From NCBI RefSeq assembly GCF_047675955.1, contig NC_132904.1, positions 4,279,501 to 4,343,500 of the forward strand: DNA of 64,000 nucleotides, written 5' to 3'. Both the position numbers and the translations under genes were made by a program. Shown piece by piece: positions 54,193 to 64,000 of this stretch. This DNA comes from Chlorocebus sabaeus (taxonomy: Eukaryota > Chordata > Mammalia > Primates > Cercopithecidae). Numbering within the stretch: the first letter of the stretch is position 1; the number at the start of each line of letters is the position of its first letter. The notes below the pieces were generated by a model. The model made no database searches. It had not been told where the DNA came from and worked only from the letters and a program-made list of their open reading frames with translations.

Positions 54193-55779
54193 AATCTGGG
54201 GCTCAGCTCTTCTGGGCATTCAGTTCACCAGCAGACCACCCACTTCCCCGGGGAAACACACGGTGTACCCTCAGGGGTCCAGGTTTGGGGGTTAAAGGGT
54301 GAGGATGGTCACTCGGAGCCTGGGCGCCACCTGGAGTCTCTGCAGGAGGCGCCCCCTGTGGCCCTGGTCTGTAAAACCTGCTTTTCACCAGCGGTCTGAG
54401 ATCAAAGAGGAGTTACAATGTATGTCCTGAACAATTTGGGTGGGAAGATGAGACAGAGCAATTAGTAGCGCTTAACAGCTGAAGGCGAAATCGTCCTTTT
54501 GCTTGGAGCAGTGGTGGAGTCATTCCTGAGCTCCACCCGGGACTGAGTCGGACTCCCTGGTGGAGGGACTTGGGTGTCTGCAGTCTGGACGTGTTTCCAA
54601 AAGATCCTTCCACGCGTGTTTTGAAACTGAAGCTGCATGTGTGCATGGAGCGGGTGCAGGGCTTGATTCCTGAGCTGTCACTGCCCAGCCCTCAACACCT
54701 CATCCCCCTGTCCTTGCCCTGAAAGGCCCTCATGGGGTCTGCCCAGCTCTCCCTGGCCAGACATTCCCACACTCAGGGAATTCTCCTCCAGACCCCAGGA
54801 CACACCTCCTTGCCCCCAGACACCTCCTGGGGAACCTCATATTCGGGGTTGATCAAAACCAGGCCATCGTCTTTGTGGTTCTGTCCTCACCCTGAACATG
54901 GTCTCTGCGTCCCCTCCTCTCAGCCTCCTTCATGCCAACCCCACCCTCTCATGCCCATACCCATGCCAAGCCCCCAACACCCCTCAAATGCATGCCCTCA
55001 CTACAAACTGCCCCACGCGCCTCCTTCTGCCACCATCCCCCCACCCCTCGGCCATTCCAGAGGCCTCCTAACCTGGCTTCCCACATCCTCCCTTGCTCCC
55101 TGCAGCCTACCCCGTGGCTGAGGCTTGAAAAATGCAAATCTCACCTTCCTGCCTGGACTTCTTTAGGGCCCTGCCCTGGCCCCTGGGACAAAACCAAGCT
55201 CATGCAGGCTCTAGCTGCAAAACAGAACCAGAAGACAAAACAGAACAGGGCTGGAAGCTGTTTAAGCAGAAAAGCAAGTGGTCAAAGGACAGTAGGCAGC
55301 TGGCAGGCCTCAGAAGGACAAGTGAGCTGCCTCAGCCACGGGGGCCAGCCACCAAATGCAACACAGCACCTCTGCATGTTCAGAAACCTGACAGCTCTGC
55401 TGCCAGCCTGGGAAATGAGCTTGCTTGTGTCACCAACCCTGTCTGGGTCCTGGGGCCTCCGGCCAGCTCGAGCTGCAAAGGAGGCTGGCACACAAGGTTG
55501 GCCTGGAGCCTGGTGCATTTCTTAGACACGGGCAGGGCATCCCAACGGATGAGTAGGCCCCTCCTTCCTCGAATCTTAGAACGGCAGAGGGACCTTTGCC
55601 CTCCAACCTCCGCTGCTATGCCGCCCCACCCAAGCCTCGCCCCAGCCCTCGGCCACCTTGGCCCTTCAGTTCCTTCTAGGAGTCCTGTTCCCTCCTGGTT
55701 CCAAGCTGTGTACAGGCTGTCCCCCATACAGCCTGGCCCCTGCCAAGAAGGCACTTTTTCCCAGCCCTTTCCAACTGGC
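54193..55779. other. GC-rich single-copy-looking block with long chance frames
   Basis: Overlapping open frames on both strands (plus 54932-55525, plus 55132-55782, minus 55380-55964) have Pro/Ser-rich composition with no recognisable domain. 55060-55200 may be decayed L2. Confidence 0.45.
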
Positions 55780-56005
55780 TGACTGCCACCACCATCTTTC
55801 CTCAGAGAAGCTGTCCTTGTTCGCCCACCCGTGGCCAGGCCCCATATAGCCCCAGTGTAATCACTTCTGTTTGTGTGGTTAGTGGACTTAAGTCTGTCTC
55901 TCCTGCTAGAATGGGAACTCCACAAAGGCAGGGACATCCCTCTGGTCCTGGCTACGTTGATCACTTAGTAGGTGCTCAACAAATACTTGTCAAAAAGTGA
56001 ACGAA
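55780..56005 (+). mobile_element. L2 3' end
   Basis: CTCAGAGAAGCTGTCCTTG, CTGCTAGAATGGGAACTCCA, CAAAGGCAGGGACATCCCTC and AGTAGGTGCTCAACAAATAC are the L2 3' end in order. Confidence 0.8.
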
Positions 56006-56098
56006 CGAATGATTTGGGGAAGCTCTGTAACCGACATTTCGTTTCTTTCACTATAAAATGGGAACACAGGTGGTTATCTGCCTCTCAAATTTGTTTAC

Positions 56099-56332
56099 AA
56101 TTTTTTTTTTTTTTGAGACAGAGTTTTGCTCTTGTTGCCCAGGATGGAGTGTAATGGTACAATCTCCGCTCACTGCAATCTCTGCCACCATGCCTACTTA
56201 ATTTTTGTATTTTTAGTAGACACGATTTCACCATGTTGGCCAGGGTGGTCTTGAACTCCTGACCTCAGGTGGTCCACCCGCCTTGGCCTTCCAAAGTGCT
56301 GGAATTGCAGGAGTGAACTACCACGCCCGGCC
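56099..56332 (-). mobile_element. Alu with internal deletion
   Basis: GAGACAGAGTTTTGCTCTTG. CAATCTCTGCCACCATGCC marks a deletion of about 60 bases. Confidence 0.9.
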
Positions 56333-56655
56333 CATTTTTAGTTTTTTAAGCAATCAAATTGGTCAGGGTTTTATTTCACGGCCCTCTCCTTCCTGATCAT
56401 AATTATGAGGAAATTCTCTTAGGTTTGCAGCTTCTTTTCTTTTTTCCATTCATATCTTGTATCCATTTGGGATTTATTTTGGTCGAAGGAGTGAGGTAAG
56501 AATGCCACAATTTTCCCCACTGTGCCAAGCCCATTAATGATTTGTTCTTATACGTTTGAAACACCATTTTACCATATTCTAAATTTCCATATGTAGCACT
56601 ATGATGCCTTTCACTGCAAATATCAGAAAGCTCAACTCAAACTGGCTTAAATTGT
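56333..56655 (-). mobile_element. L1-like fragment plus the uncertain MER-type repeat
   Basis: CATATCTTGTATCCATTTGGG and ATTAATGATTTGTTCTTATA suggest antisense L1. The last 60 bases resemble the repeat at 49541. Confidence 0.45.
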
Positions 56656-56950
56656 TTGTTTGTTTTCTTCAGATGGAGTTTCGCTCTGTCTCCCAGGCTG
56701 GAGTGCAGTGGTGCAATCTCGGCTCACTGCAAACTCTGCCTCTCAGGTTCAAGTGATTCTCCTGCCTCAGCCCTCCCCAGTATCTGGGATTAGAAGCACA
56801 TGCCACCAAGTCCACCTAATTTTTGTATTTTTAATGGAGAAGGGGTTTCCCCATGTTGGCCAGGCTGCTCTCGAACTCCTGACCTCAGGTGATCCACCCG
56901 CCTCGGCCTCCCAAAGTGCTGGGATTACAGGCGTGAGCCACTGGACCTGG
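56656..56950 (-). mobile_element. AluS-like
   Basis: GATGGAGTTTCGCTCTGTC. It ends GAGCCACTGGACCTGG exactly where L1 block B starts. Confidence 0.92.
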
Positions 56951-57316
56951 TGTACCATATTTTCTTTATCCAATCCACCACTGATGTGTACCTAGGTTGA
57001 TTCCTTGTCTTTGCTATTGTGAATAATGCTGCAAGGAACATACAAGAGCTTGTGTCTTTTTTGTAGAATAATTTATTTTCTTTTGGGTATATACCCAGTA
57101 ATCCAATTGCTGGGTCAAATGGTAGTTCTGTTTTAAGTCCTCTGACAGATCTGCAAACTGCTTTCCAGAATGGCTGAATTAATGTGCATATTCACATTCC
57201 CATTAATAGTGTATAAGTAAACGTTCCCTTTTCTCCACAGCCTTGCCACCATCTGTTGTTTTTTCACTTTTTAATAATAGCCATTCTGGCTAGTATGAGA
57301 TGGTATCTCATCGTAG

Positions 57317-57452
57317 GTTATTTTATTTTTAGAAAGGGTCTTGCTGTCACCCAGGCTGGAGTGGAGTGGTGTGATCTTGGCTCACTGCAACCTCTGCCTC
57401 CTGGGCTCCAGTGACCCTTTTGCCTCAGCCTCCTGAGTAACTAGGACTACAG
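57317..57452 (-). mobile_element. Alu right arm only
   Basis: AGAAAGGGTCTTGCTGTCACC through GTAACTAGGACTACAG. Inside L1 block B. Confidence 0.85.
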
Positions 57453-57531
57453 AAGTAACATTGTGGTTTTGATTTGCATTTCTCTGATGATTAGTGATGA
57501 CAAGCATTTTTTCATGTGTTTGTGGGCTGCT

Positions 57532-57855
57532 TATATGTCTTCTTTTTTTTTTTTTGTGACGGAGTCTCGCTCTGTCGCCCAGGCTGGAGTGCAGTGGCTG
57601 GATCTTAGCTCACTGCAAGCTCCGCCTCCCGGGTTCACGTCATTCTCCTGCCTCAGTCTCCCGAGTAGCTGGGACTACAGGCGCCCGCCACCTCGCCCGG
57701 CTAGTTTTTTTTTTGGTATTTTTTAGTAGAGATGGGATTTCACCATGTTAGCCAGGATGGTCTCGATCTCCTGACCTCGTGATCCACCCGTCTCGGCCTC
57801 CCAAAGTGCTGGGATTACAGGCGTGAGCCACTGCGCCTGGCCAATGTCTTCTTCT
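57532..57855 (-). mobile_element. AluYR-type in L1 block B, with target duplications
   Basis: CGCCACCTCGCCCGGCTAG and CTGCAAGCTCCGCCTCCCGG. ATGTCTTCT on both sides (57535, 57845). Confidence 0.92.
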
Positions 57856-58471
57856 GAGAAGTGTTTGTTCATGTATTTTGCCCATTTTTCAATGGGATTA
57901 TTTTTTTGTTGTTAAGTTCCTGATAGATTCTGGATATTAGACCTTTGTTGGATGCCTAGTTTGCAAATATGTTCTCCCATTCTGTAGGCTGTCTGTTCAT
58001 TCTGTTTTGATAGTTTCTTTGCTGTGCAGAAGCTCTTTCATTTAATTAGGTCCCACTTATCATTTTTGTTTTGGTTGCAATTGCTTTTGAGGATTTAGCC
58101 ATAAATTATTTGCCCTGGCAGGTGTTGAGACGGGTATTTCTTAGAGTTTCTCTAGGATTTTTGTAGTTTGAGGGCTTACAGTTAAATCTTTAGTCTGTTC
58201 TAATTTTTGTATGTGGTGAAAGGCAAGGGTCCAGTTTCATTCTTCTGCATATGCCTAGCCAGTTATCCAAGCACCATTTATTGAATAGGAGCTTCTTTCC
58301 TCTCCTTGCTTGTTTTTGTTGATTTTGTTGAAGATTGGATGGTTGTAAGTGTGTGGCTTTATTTCTGGTTCTCTATCCTCTTTACTTTGAACCTGTGGGT
58401 GTAGCTACACAGGAGATGGGTCTCTTGAAGACAGCAAACAGTTGGGTCTTCTCTTTTTATCCAGCTTGCTA

Positions 58472-58800
58472 TTCTATGCCTTTATTTTTTATTTATTTAT
58501 TTATTTTTGAGACAGAGTCTTGCTTTGTCACCCAGGCTGGAGTGCAGTGGTGCCATCTTGGCTCACTGCAAGCTCCACCTCCCAGGTTCACGCCATTCTT
58601 CTGCCTCAGCCTCCCAAGTAGCTGGGACTACAGACGCCCACCACCACGCCCAGCTAATTTTTTGTATTTTTAGTAGAGATGGGGTTTCACCATGTTAGCC
58701 AGGATGGTCTCGATCTCCTGACCTCGTGATCCGCCCGCCTTGGCCTCCCAACAGGATTATAGGTGTGAGGCACCACGTCCGGCCCACTCTATGCCTTTTA
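58472..58800 (-). mobile_element. AluY-like in L1 block B, with target duplications
   Basis: Element about 58485-58785 with (TTTA)n tail complement. CTATGCCTTT on both sides (58474, 58790). A small deletion (TCCCAACAGGATTATAG) is present. Confidence 0.92.
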
Positions 58801-58817
58801 AGTGGGGGCATGTAGCC

Positions 58818-59280
58818 TGTTTAAGGGAGGAGACCACCCCTCATATTGTCTTATGCCCAATTTCTGCCTCCAAAGAAAGAAAAAGTAAAAACTAAAAGGC
58901 AGAAATGAAATCCACAAGCAGACAGACTGGCACCACACCCTGCTGGTAGTTAAAGATTGACCCCTGATCTAATCAGTTCTGTTATCTATAGATTACAGAC
59001 ATTGTATAGAGAAGCACTGTGAAAATCCCTATCCTGTTTTGTTCTGATCTAATTACTGGTGCACGTAGCCCCCAGTCAGGTACCCCCTGCTTGCTCAATC
59101 GATCACGACCCTCTCACATGCACCCCCTTAGAGTCGTGAGCCCTTAAAAGGGACAGGAATTGCTCACATGAGGAGCTCGGCTCTTGAGACAGGAGTCTTA
59201 TCGATGCCCCCCGCGGAATAAACCCCTTCCTTCTTTAACTTGGTGTCTGAGGAGTTTTGTCTGCAGTTCACCCTGCTACA
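58818..59280 (+). mobile_element. Retroviral LTR (LTR2/HERV-E type)
   Basis: It starts TGTTTAAGGGAGGAGACC and ends TGCTACA, with TG...CA ends. AATAAA at 59217-59222. CCTTAAAAGGG at 59143 could serve as a weak TATA-like element. Confidence 0.82.
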
Positions 59281-59285
59281 TTTCT

Positions 59286-59303
59286 TGGTTCCCTGACCGG
59301 GAA
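59286..59303 (+). promoter_or_regulatory. Retroviral primer binding site, tRNA-Glu type
   Basis: TGGTTCCCTGACCGGGAA is the exact 18-base complement of a tRNA-Glu 3' end, five bases after the LTR. Confidence 0.85.
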
Positions 59304-59559
59304 GCGAGGTGATTGGCGGATGGTTGAGGCAGCTCCTTAGGCAGCTTAAGCCTGCCCTGTGGAACATGCCTGCAGGAGACTCCCACCAGCCCGAGCGATG
59401 CGGATCCTGAGCGTGCTCCTGGGTAGGCATTTGCCCCGGTAGGACACCTCGCCAGAGCAGTGTGTGGCAGGCCCCGGTGGAGGATCAACGCAGTGGCTGA
59501 ACACCGGGAAGGAAAAGGCACTTGGAGTCTAGACATCTAAAACTTGGTAAGACTAGTCT

Positions 59560-59790
59560 TGGAAACTTGCCCACTCCATTTGAGTGGAAGCGTGGCCTGA
59601 TCACGCACAGTGTGCCTTTATCGGCACTTTGGTTTTGGCTTTGACTTGGTTTGAATTGCTTGACAGGACTGGTCTTAAGAACTTGCCCACTCCATTTGAG
59701 TGGAAGTGTGGCCTGATCAGCCACGGTGTGCCTGTACCAGCACTTTGGTCTTTGTTTTTGACTTGACTTGGATTGCTTGATACTTTGGTT
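59560..59790 (+). repeat. Tandem duplication in retroviral leader, 116-bp period
   Basis: ACTTGCCCACTCCATTTGAG at 59565 and again at 59681. The following GTGTGCCT...GCACTTTGG blocks also repeat. Confidence 0.9.
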
Positions 59791-59934
59791 TTGGTTTTGG
59801 CCTGGCTTGGGTTTCTGGATACTCTGATTTTGGTTTGATTTTGGTTTGGTGAAAACTGCATAAGTATGTGTGTGCCCTTTTTACCCATTCTTTGTTTTGT
59901 GGTGTGCGTGTGGTGTGAGCATCATGTTTTCTCT

Positions 59935-60470
59935 TGAAGAAGCATAGGTCAGGCACAAATAAGCCCACCCTACTAGGAACTATGTTGAAAATTTTCAAAA
60001 AAGAATTTAAGGGAGACTATGGAGTATTATGACACCAGGAAAACTTAAAACTTTGTGTAAGATAGACTGGCCAGCATTAGAGGTAGGTTGGCCATTAGAA
60101 AGAAGCCTGGACAGGTCCCTTGTTTCAAAGGTATGGCACAAGGTAACATGTAAGCCAGGGAACCCAGACCAGTTCCTGTACATAGACACTTGGTTACAAC
60201 CGGTTTTAGACCCCCCGCCCCCAACACACAGTGGTTGAGAGAACAGCAGCATAAGAGGCTGGCAGAGGCAAGGAAAGAAAGACCAGCAGAGAGAGAGAAA
60301 GGAAAGAGACAGAGAGGAAAAGAGGCAAAGAGAGAGAGGAAGAGACAGACAAAGAGGGAGTCAGGGAGAGAGAGAGAAAGAGGCAGAGAGAGAGAGGAAG
60401 AGACAGAGGTAAAAGGAAAGTCAGAGAAAGACAAAGTTAAAGAGAGAAAGAAAGAGATATACAAGTAGTT
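59935..60470 (+). pseudogene. Broken gag-like region of the endogenous retrovirus
   Basis: A matrix-like segment is readable from 60029 to about 60210 in one frame. A charged, Glu/Arg/Lys-rich segment follows in a different frame to 60468. The frame is lost in the C-rich run near 60209-60224. Where the initiator would be expected (about 59943) the codon reads ATA. A stop follows shortly. Not translatable as a unit. Confidence 0.7.
60270..60460 (+). repeat. Purine-rich (GA)-type tract in gag remnant
   Basis: Almost uninterrupted A/G for about 190 bases with repeated AGAGAGAGGAAGAGACAGA blocks. Confidence 0.85.
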
Positions 60471-61176
60471 ACGAAAAAAAAAGTGTACCCCATTTCTTTA
60501 AAAGCCAAGGTAAATTTAAAACTTATAATTGATAACTGAAGGTATTCTCCATAACCCGATAACACTCCAATACCACTTTGTTGTCAGTGTAAACGAGGGT
60601 GTATCCCAAAAGCACTGAGGCCTTCCTATAAAAAATCCTTAACCCAGTAACCCGCGGATGGCCCAAATGCATTCAATCTGTAGCGGCAACTGCTTTGCTA
60701 ACAACAACAACAACAACAAAGTAAAAAAAAATAAGTTTTAGAGGAAACCTCATTGTGAGCACACCTCACCAGTTTAGAAGTATCCTAAGGAAAAAAAAAA
60801 AGGAAAAAAAAAAAGACGGGGCGGAATTTATATAAAAAGAGTATTGCATGGTAAATTCTTGTCCTGAAATAAATTAACTGGTTGTTTAAAGAAAGAAATA
60901 TTTGTAATAACTCAGAAACTTGAGGCATGTCGAAGAATTGTCTGCGAAAATCGTGAAAAAGAAAAATGTTATGAAAAAAGAATTTATGCCAAAAATGTTG
61001 TATAATTTAAAAGTAACTAGGCCTCCTGAATGTAAAACTATTGGGAAAAAAAAAAAAGTTTATGTGCAAGGTGAAGAAAAGTAAAATATACCTTTGGTAA
61101 AGGATTATAAGGAGGCATAAGAATGTACATTTTTACCTACATTAGAAAGTTAAAAAATATATATTGTTTTGAAGGT

Positions 61177-61505
61177 TTAAGCAAGTTTTTTTTTTTTTTT
61201 TTTTTTTTTTGAGACGGAGTCTCGCTCTGTCGCCCAGGCTGGGGTGCAGTGGCCGGATCTCAGCTCACTGCAAGCTCCGCCTCCCGAGTTTACGCCATTC
61301 TCCTGCCTCAGCCTCCGGAGTAGCTGGGACTACAGGCGCCCGCCACCTCGCCCGGCTAGTTTTTTTGTATTTTTTAGTAGAGACGGGGTTTCACCATGTT
61401 AGCCAGGATGGTCTCGATCTCCTGACCTCGTGATCCGCGCGTCTCGGCCTCCCAAAGTGCTGGGATTACAGGCTTGAGCCACCGCGCCCGGCCTTAAGCA
61501 AGTTT
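61177..61505 (-). mobile_element. AluYR-type inside the endogenous retrovirus, with target duplications
   Basis: Near-intact. GTGGCCGGATCTCAGCTCAC is the monkey-type box in reverse. TTAAGCAAGTTT lies perfectly on both sides (61177-61188 and 61494-61505). Confidence 0.95.
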
Positions 61506-61660
61506 TAAAACGTTAATTGTAAAGAAAATTCTGTGTGTAAACATATTAGCTAAACTTAAAGAAGTATCATCCAGTTTTTCTGTGAACTGGACATTGAAGT
61601 AAAAGCATAACAGGTTTTTCTTAAAGCACCAACCTGTTCTTCAGCAAAATTACAGAAGGA

Positions 61661-62650
61661 GCTCACTGGGCCTGGTCAGACTGAAGGGCACCGGGGCAGG
61701 GGTATGTGGATCAGGGGCGGGGAGCAGAGGGTCAGGGCACAGGGGCATATGCATGGGTGACAGACCAAGGGGCATACCTGGCTCCCCTGAGAAGACGCCC
61801 GCTTGTCCTGCTCATGCCCACTGCAGGCAAGTGCTTTCCCAGCCCGGCTGACTTCCCAGCCCAACCAAAAGTGAAAGCTGAACGGGAATCCAGGAATCTG
61901 AAACCCTGAGGCCGAGGCATCTTTTGTTTTCCTGCTTGCAAGGAACTCAGAGAGCCCCTGAGAGACACTAGTGGGCCTGTGATCGCTGCTGTTTACTTAT
62001 TAATTCACTCAGCAAACACAGAATAAGCCTTCACTCAGAAGCCGCTGGAAAGTGCTGGAAGCGGCCCTCGGGGAGCCATGCTGGGCGGAGCAGGACCCGG
62101 ACATGGGTGCGGGGTGCAGGGGTCCCACTGTGAGAGTAGGTGCATGGGCAAGACTGCATCAGAACATCTTCTGAGCTGGGGGGGCTTGGGGTGGAGAGTG
62201 AGGAAGGCTGCAGGGAGAGGAAACAGCCGGGGCAAGGGCTGTGGGGGAGGGTGGGAGGGGGTGAAGTGAGAGCCTTGCTGTGGAGGGAACGTGGCACTGG
62301 GCTGGGCTCTGCACAGTCGTGTACCCCGTCCCATGCATGATGATGCGTGGATTAAGATTTCATCCTGGGGGGCATGGGGACTCTGTAGCTAGGCTTCTCT
62401 AGTCAGAAACCGATTTGGCAGGAGTAAAACATTGTCCCAGACTCCTAGTGATGACCAGGTTTTCGTTTTAATAATGAAACATCAATAGGCACAAATGTAT
62501 AGTCAGATGTGGAATATAAGCCGATGTATCTAGCCCTTGGAAACTATAAATCGCCAATAAAATTGCAAATTAGGGAGAGAGAAGCCTAAAAAAACTCGTA
62601 GAATTTAGATTAATCACATATTTAACGTCAGGTATTATTATTTTTTCCTT
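61661..62650. other. G-rich single-copy-looking intergenic block
   Basis: No gene recognised. 62040-62330 is G-rich on the plus strand (runs of G4-G6). It is followed by AT-rich DNA from 62400. Confidence 0.45.
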
Positions 62651-63266
62651 TCTTTTCTTTCGTTTGTTTTTGAGACAGGGTCTTGCTCTGCTGCCCAGGC
62701 TTGTACAGTGGCGCAATGATGGCTTACTGTAGCCTCGAACTCCTGGGCTTAAGTGATCCTCCTGCCTCAGCCTCCCGAGTAGCTGGAACTACAGGAATAT
62801 ACCACTGTGGCCAGCTAATTTATTTTATTATTTTTTATTTTATTTTGAGAAAGAGTTTTGTTCTGTTGCCTAGGCTGGAGTACAGTGGCGTGATCTTGGC
62901 TCAGTGCAACCTCCCCCTGCCAGGTTCAAGAAGTTCTTCTGCCCCAACCTCCCGATTAGCTGGGTCTATGGGCATGTACCACCACACCCAGCTAGTTTTG
63001 TATTTTTAGTAGAGATGGGATTTCACCATGTTGGCCAGGCTGGTCTTGAACTAGTGACCTCACATGATCTGCACGCCTCGGCCTCCCAAAGTGCTCAGAT
63101 TACAGGTATGAGCCACTACACCCGGCCTAATTTATTTATTATTATTATTTTTTTAGAGATAGAGTTGCTTTGCAGCCCAGGCTTTTGAACTCTTGGCTTC
63201 AAGAGATCTCCCACTTCAGCCTCCCAAAGTGCTGGGATTATAGGCGTGAACGACTGGGCCGGGCTC
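62651..63266 (-). mobile_element. AluJ split by another Alu
   Basis: Right arm 62651-62823 (GAGACAGGGTCTTGCTCTGC) and left arm 63128-63266 (AGAGATAGAGTTGCTTTGC; GGCGTGAACGACTGGGCCGG). Confidence 0.88.
62812..63140 (-). mobile_element. AluS inside the AluJ, with target duplications
   Basis: CTAATTTATTT at 62815 and 63126. GAGAAAGAGTTTTGTTCTGTTGCC. Confidence 0.91.
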
Positions 63267-64000
63267 AGCATTTTTAATTCATTCCAAACAGAAGTGCATT
63301 CTGTTCAATTAAACAGGACATATGATGCTGTTTTGCTGAAACAAAATTGTAGCTTCATGTCTACAGACTCATCAAGGAGGCATGGGAGTTTGGAAGGCCT
63401 TGTGCTTGCCATGTGCCTGGGGTGACTCAAATGGCCTACGATATTCTTTTTCTATTTGAGCCACACCTTAAAAACTTAAATCATACGTCATTTGGCTTTC
63501 CATGAGGACCCCATTCATGCGTTGAATTGGCCTCTGTTCCTTGGTGACCATTACTGGGGTTGGCATCCATGATTCTTGCCACGGGGTCTCAACTTAGTAA
63601 ATGATTCAAGAGACTAAGGGCTTCTTTGATGGAAGTGTCTTTCAATTGCAAATTTCCCTGTAAAAGAGAAGTCTTGCCTTTATCTCAGCAGACACTGGGG
63701 GACGGGTCACTCTGGCTTGAGCACACGGTACCCCACGTCATGTTTGCCTGTCTGATTCCAAATGCAATTCACACAGGATTTGTGTGGCTAGCAAGCAGTC
63801 AGCAAGATGACTCAGATTAATTATCACGGAAAAAATTATAAAACGAAAAAATGTGGCAGAGCTCATGGCTTCTAAGAAGAGTCAGGGGACTGTCATGACT
63901 CAGTTTATTTCTGGCTGCTGACGGGAGACAGGCTGGATGAGTGGAGGGGGCAGGGGGCAGTGGCAGAGGCGGGAGATGAATTGGGAGGTCACTCACTGTG
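63267..64000. other. Unique-looking intergenic DNA to window end
   Basis: No repeat or gene recognised. The 64-codon frame at 63626-63820 has no domain. Confidence 0.5.

Larger units (their letters stand above)
53706..58817 (-). mobile_element. L1 (ORF2 to 3' region), antisense, split into two blocks
   Basis: Block A 53706-53894 (CACCTGTACCCAATGCTTAA; TTTTTATGGCTGGGTCATATTC) is followed by block B 56951-58817 (TTTCTTTATCCAATCCACCA; GGGTATATACCCAGTAATCC; TTATTGAATAGGAGCTTCTTTCC, given in part). The end of A and start of B are adjacent in an intact L1. The 3.05 kb between them is not L1. B is itself hit by three Alus. Confidence 0.82.
58818..61660 (+). mobile_element. Degenerate class I endogenous retrovirus (HERV-E-like), left LTR plus partial internal region
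   Basis: Order: LTR (58818-59280), tRNA-Glu primer site, leader, gag-like remnant (about 59935-60470), then non-coding-looking retroviral sequence to about 61660, interrupted by a young Alu. No second LTR, protease, polymerase or envelope frame is recognisable, so the provirus is deleted and inert. It sits in an L1. Confidence 0.82.

Noticed and set aside
63266..64000. FADD coding sequence at the right end
   Set aside because: Expected nearby by human synteny, but no death-domain or death-effector-domain coding sequence is recognisable in the window.

Overview
This is a primate nuclear genomic window, most likely from an Old World monkey (macaque, baboon or vervet type). Alu elements cover roughly a third of it. 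Three or more of them carry the AluYR-type diagnostic 'GATCCGGCCACTG' box that I associate with cercopithecine-specific Alu subfamilies. The only protein-coding exon I can support is the first coding exon of PPFIA1 (liprin-alpha-1), on the minus strand at 13683-13946. Its CpG-island promoter and non-coding exon 1 lie at about 15.2-15.6 kb. In human this gene is at 11q13.3, between FADD and CTTN. If synteny holds, the right-hand 48 kb is the FADD-PPFIA1 intergenic region read backwards, and FADD lies just beyond the right end.

Layout. (1) 1-13682 is the 5' part of PPFIA1 intron 2. It holds an orthologue of the MIR548K hairpin (derived from a MADE1 element), an H2AZ1 processed pseudogene, and an old antisense-oriented L1 (about 5.1-12.0 kb) shredded by Alus. 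(2) 13683-15201 is exon 2 and intron 1. (3) 14830-16060 is the CpG island, with exon 1, a GC box, an NRF1-like site and a CCAAT box. (4) 16.2-64 kb is intergenic: dense Alus, L1, L2 and MIR relics, several ERVL-MaLR LTRs (MLT1/MST type), a MER2 transposon, microsatellites, and stretches of single-copy-looking DNA with no recognisable gene. (5) 58.8-61.66 kb is a degenerate, internally deleted class I endogenous retrovirus (HERV-E-like, tRNA-Glu primer site) with only its left LTR, itself hit by a young AluYR.

I see no CRISPR array, no operon and no novel multi-gene system. The more interesting items are structural: an apparently unrecognised polyadenylated retrocopy nested inside an Alu, the seed-diverged MIR548K orthologue, a templated filler insertion inside an Alu, an L1 split by about 3 kb of foreign sequence, a pair of perfect inverted repeats in single-copy DNA, and the endogenous retroviral remnant. 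Most repeat boundaries are read by eye and are good to roughly 5-15 bases. Repeat family names come from memory of consensus sequences, not from a database search.
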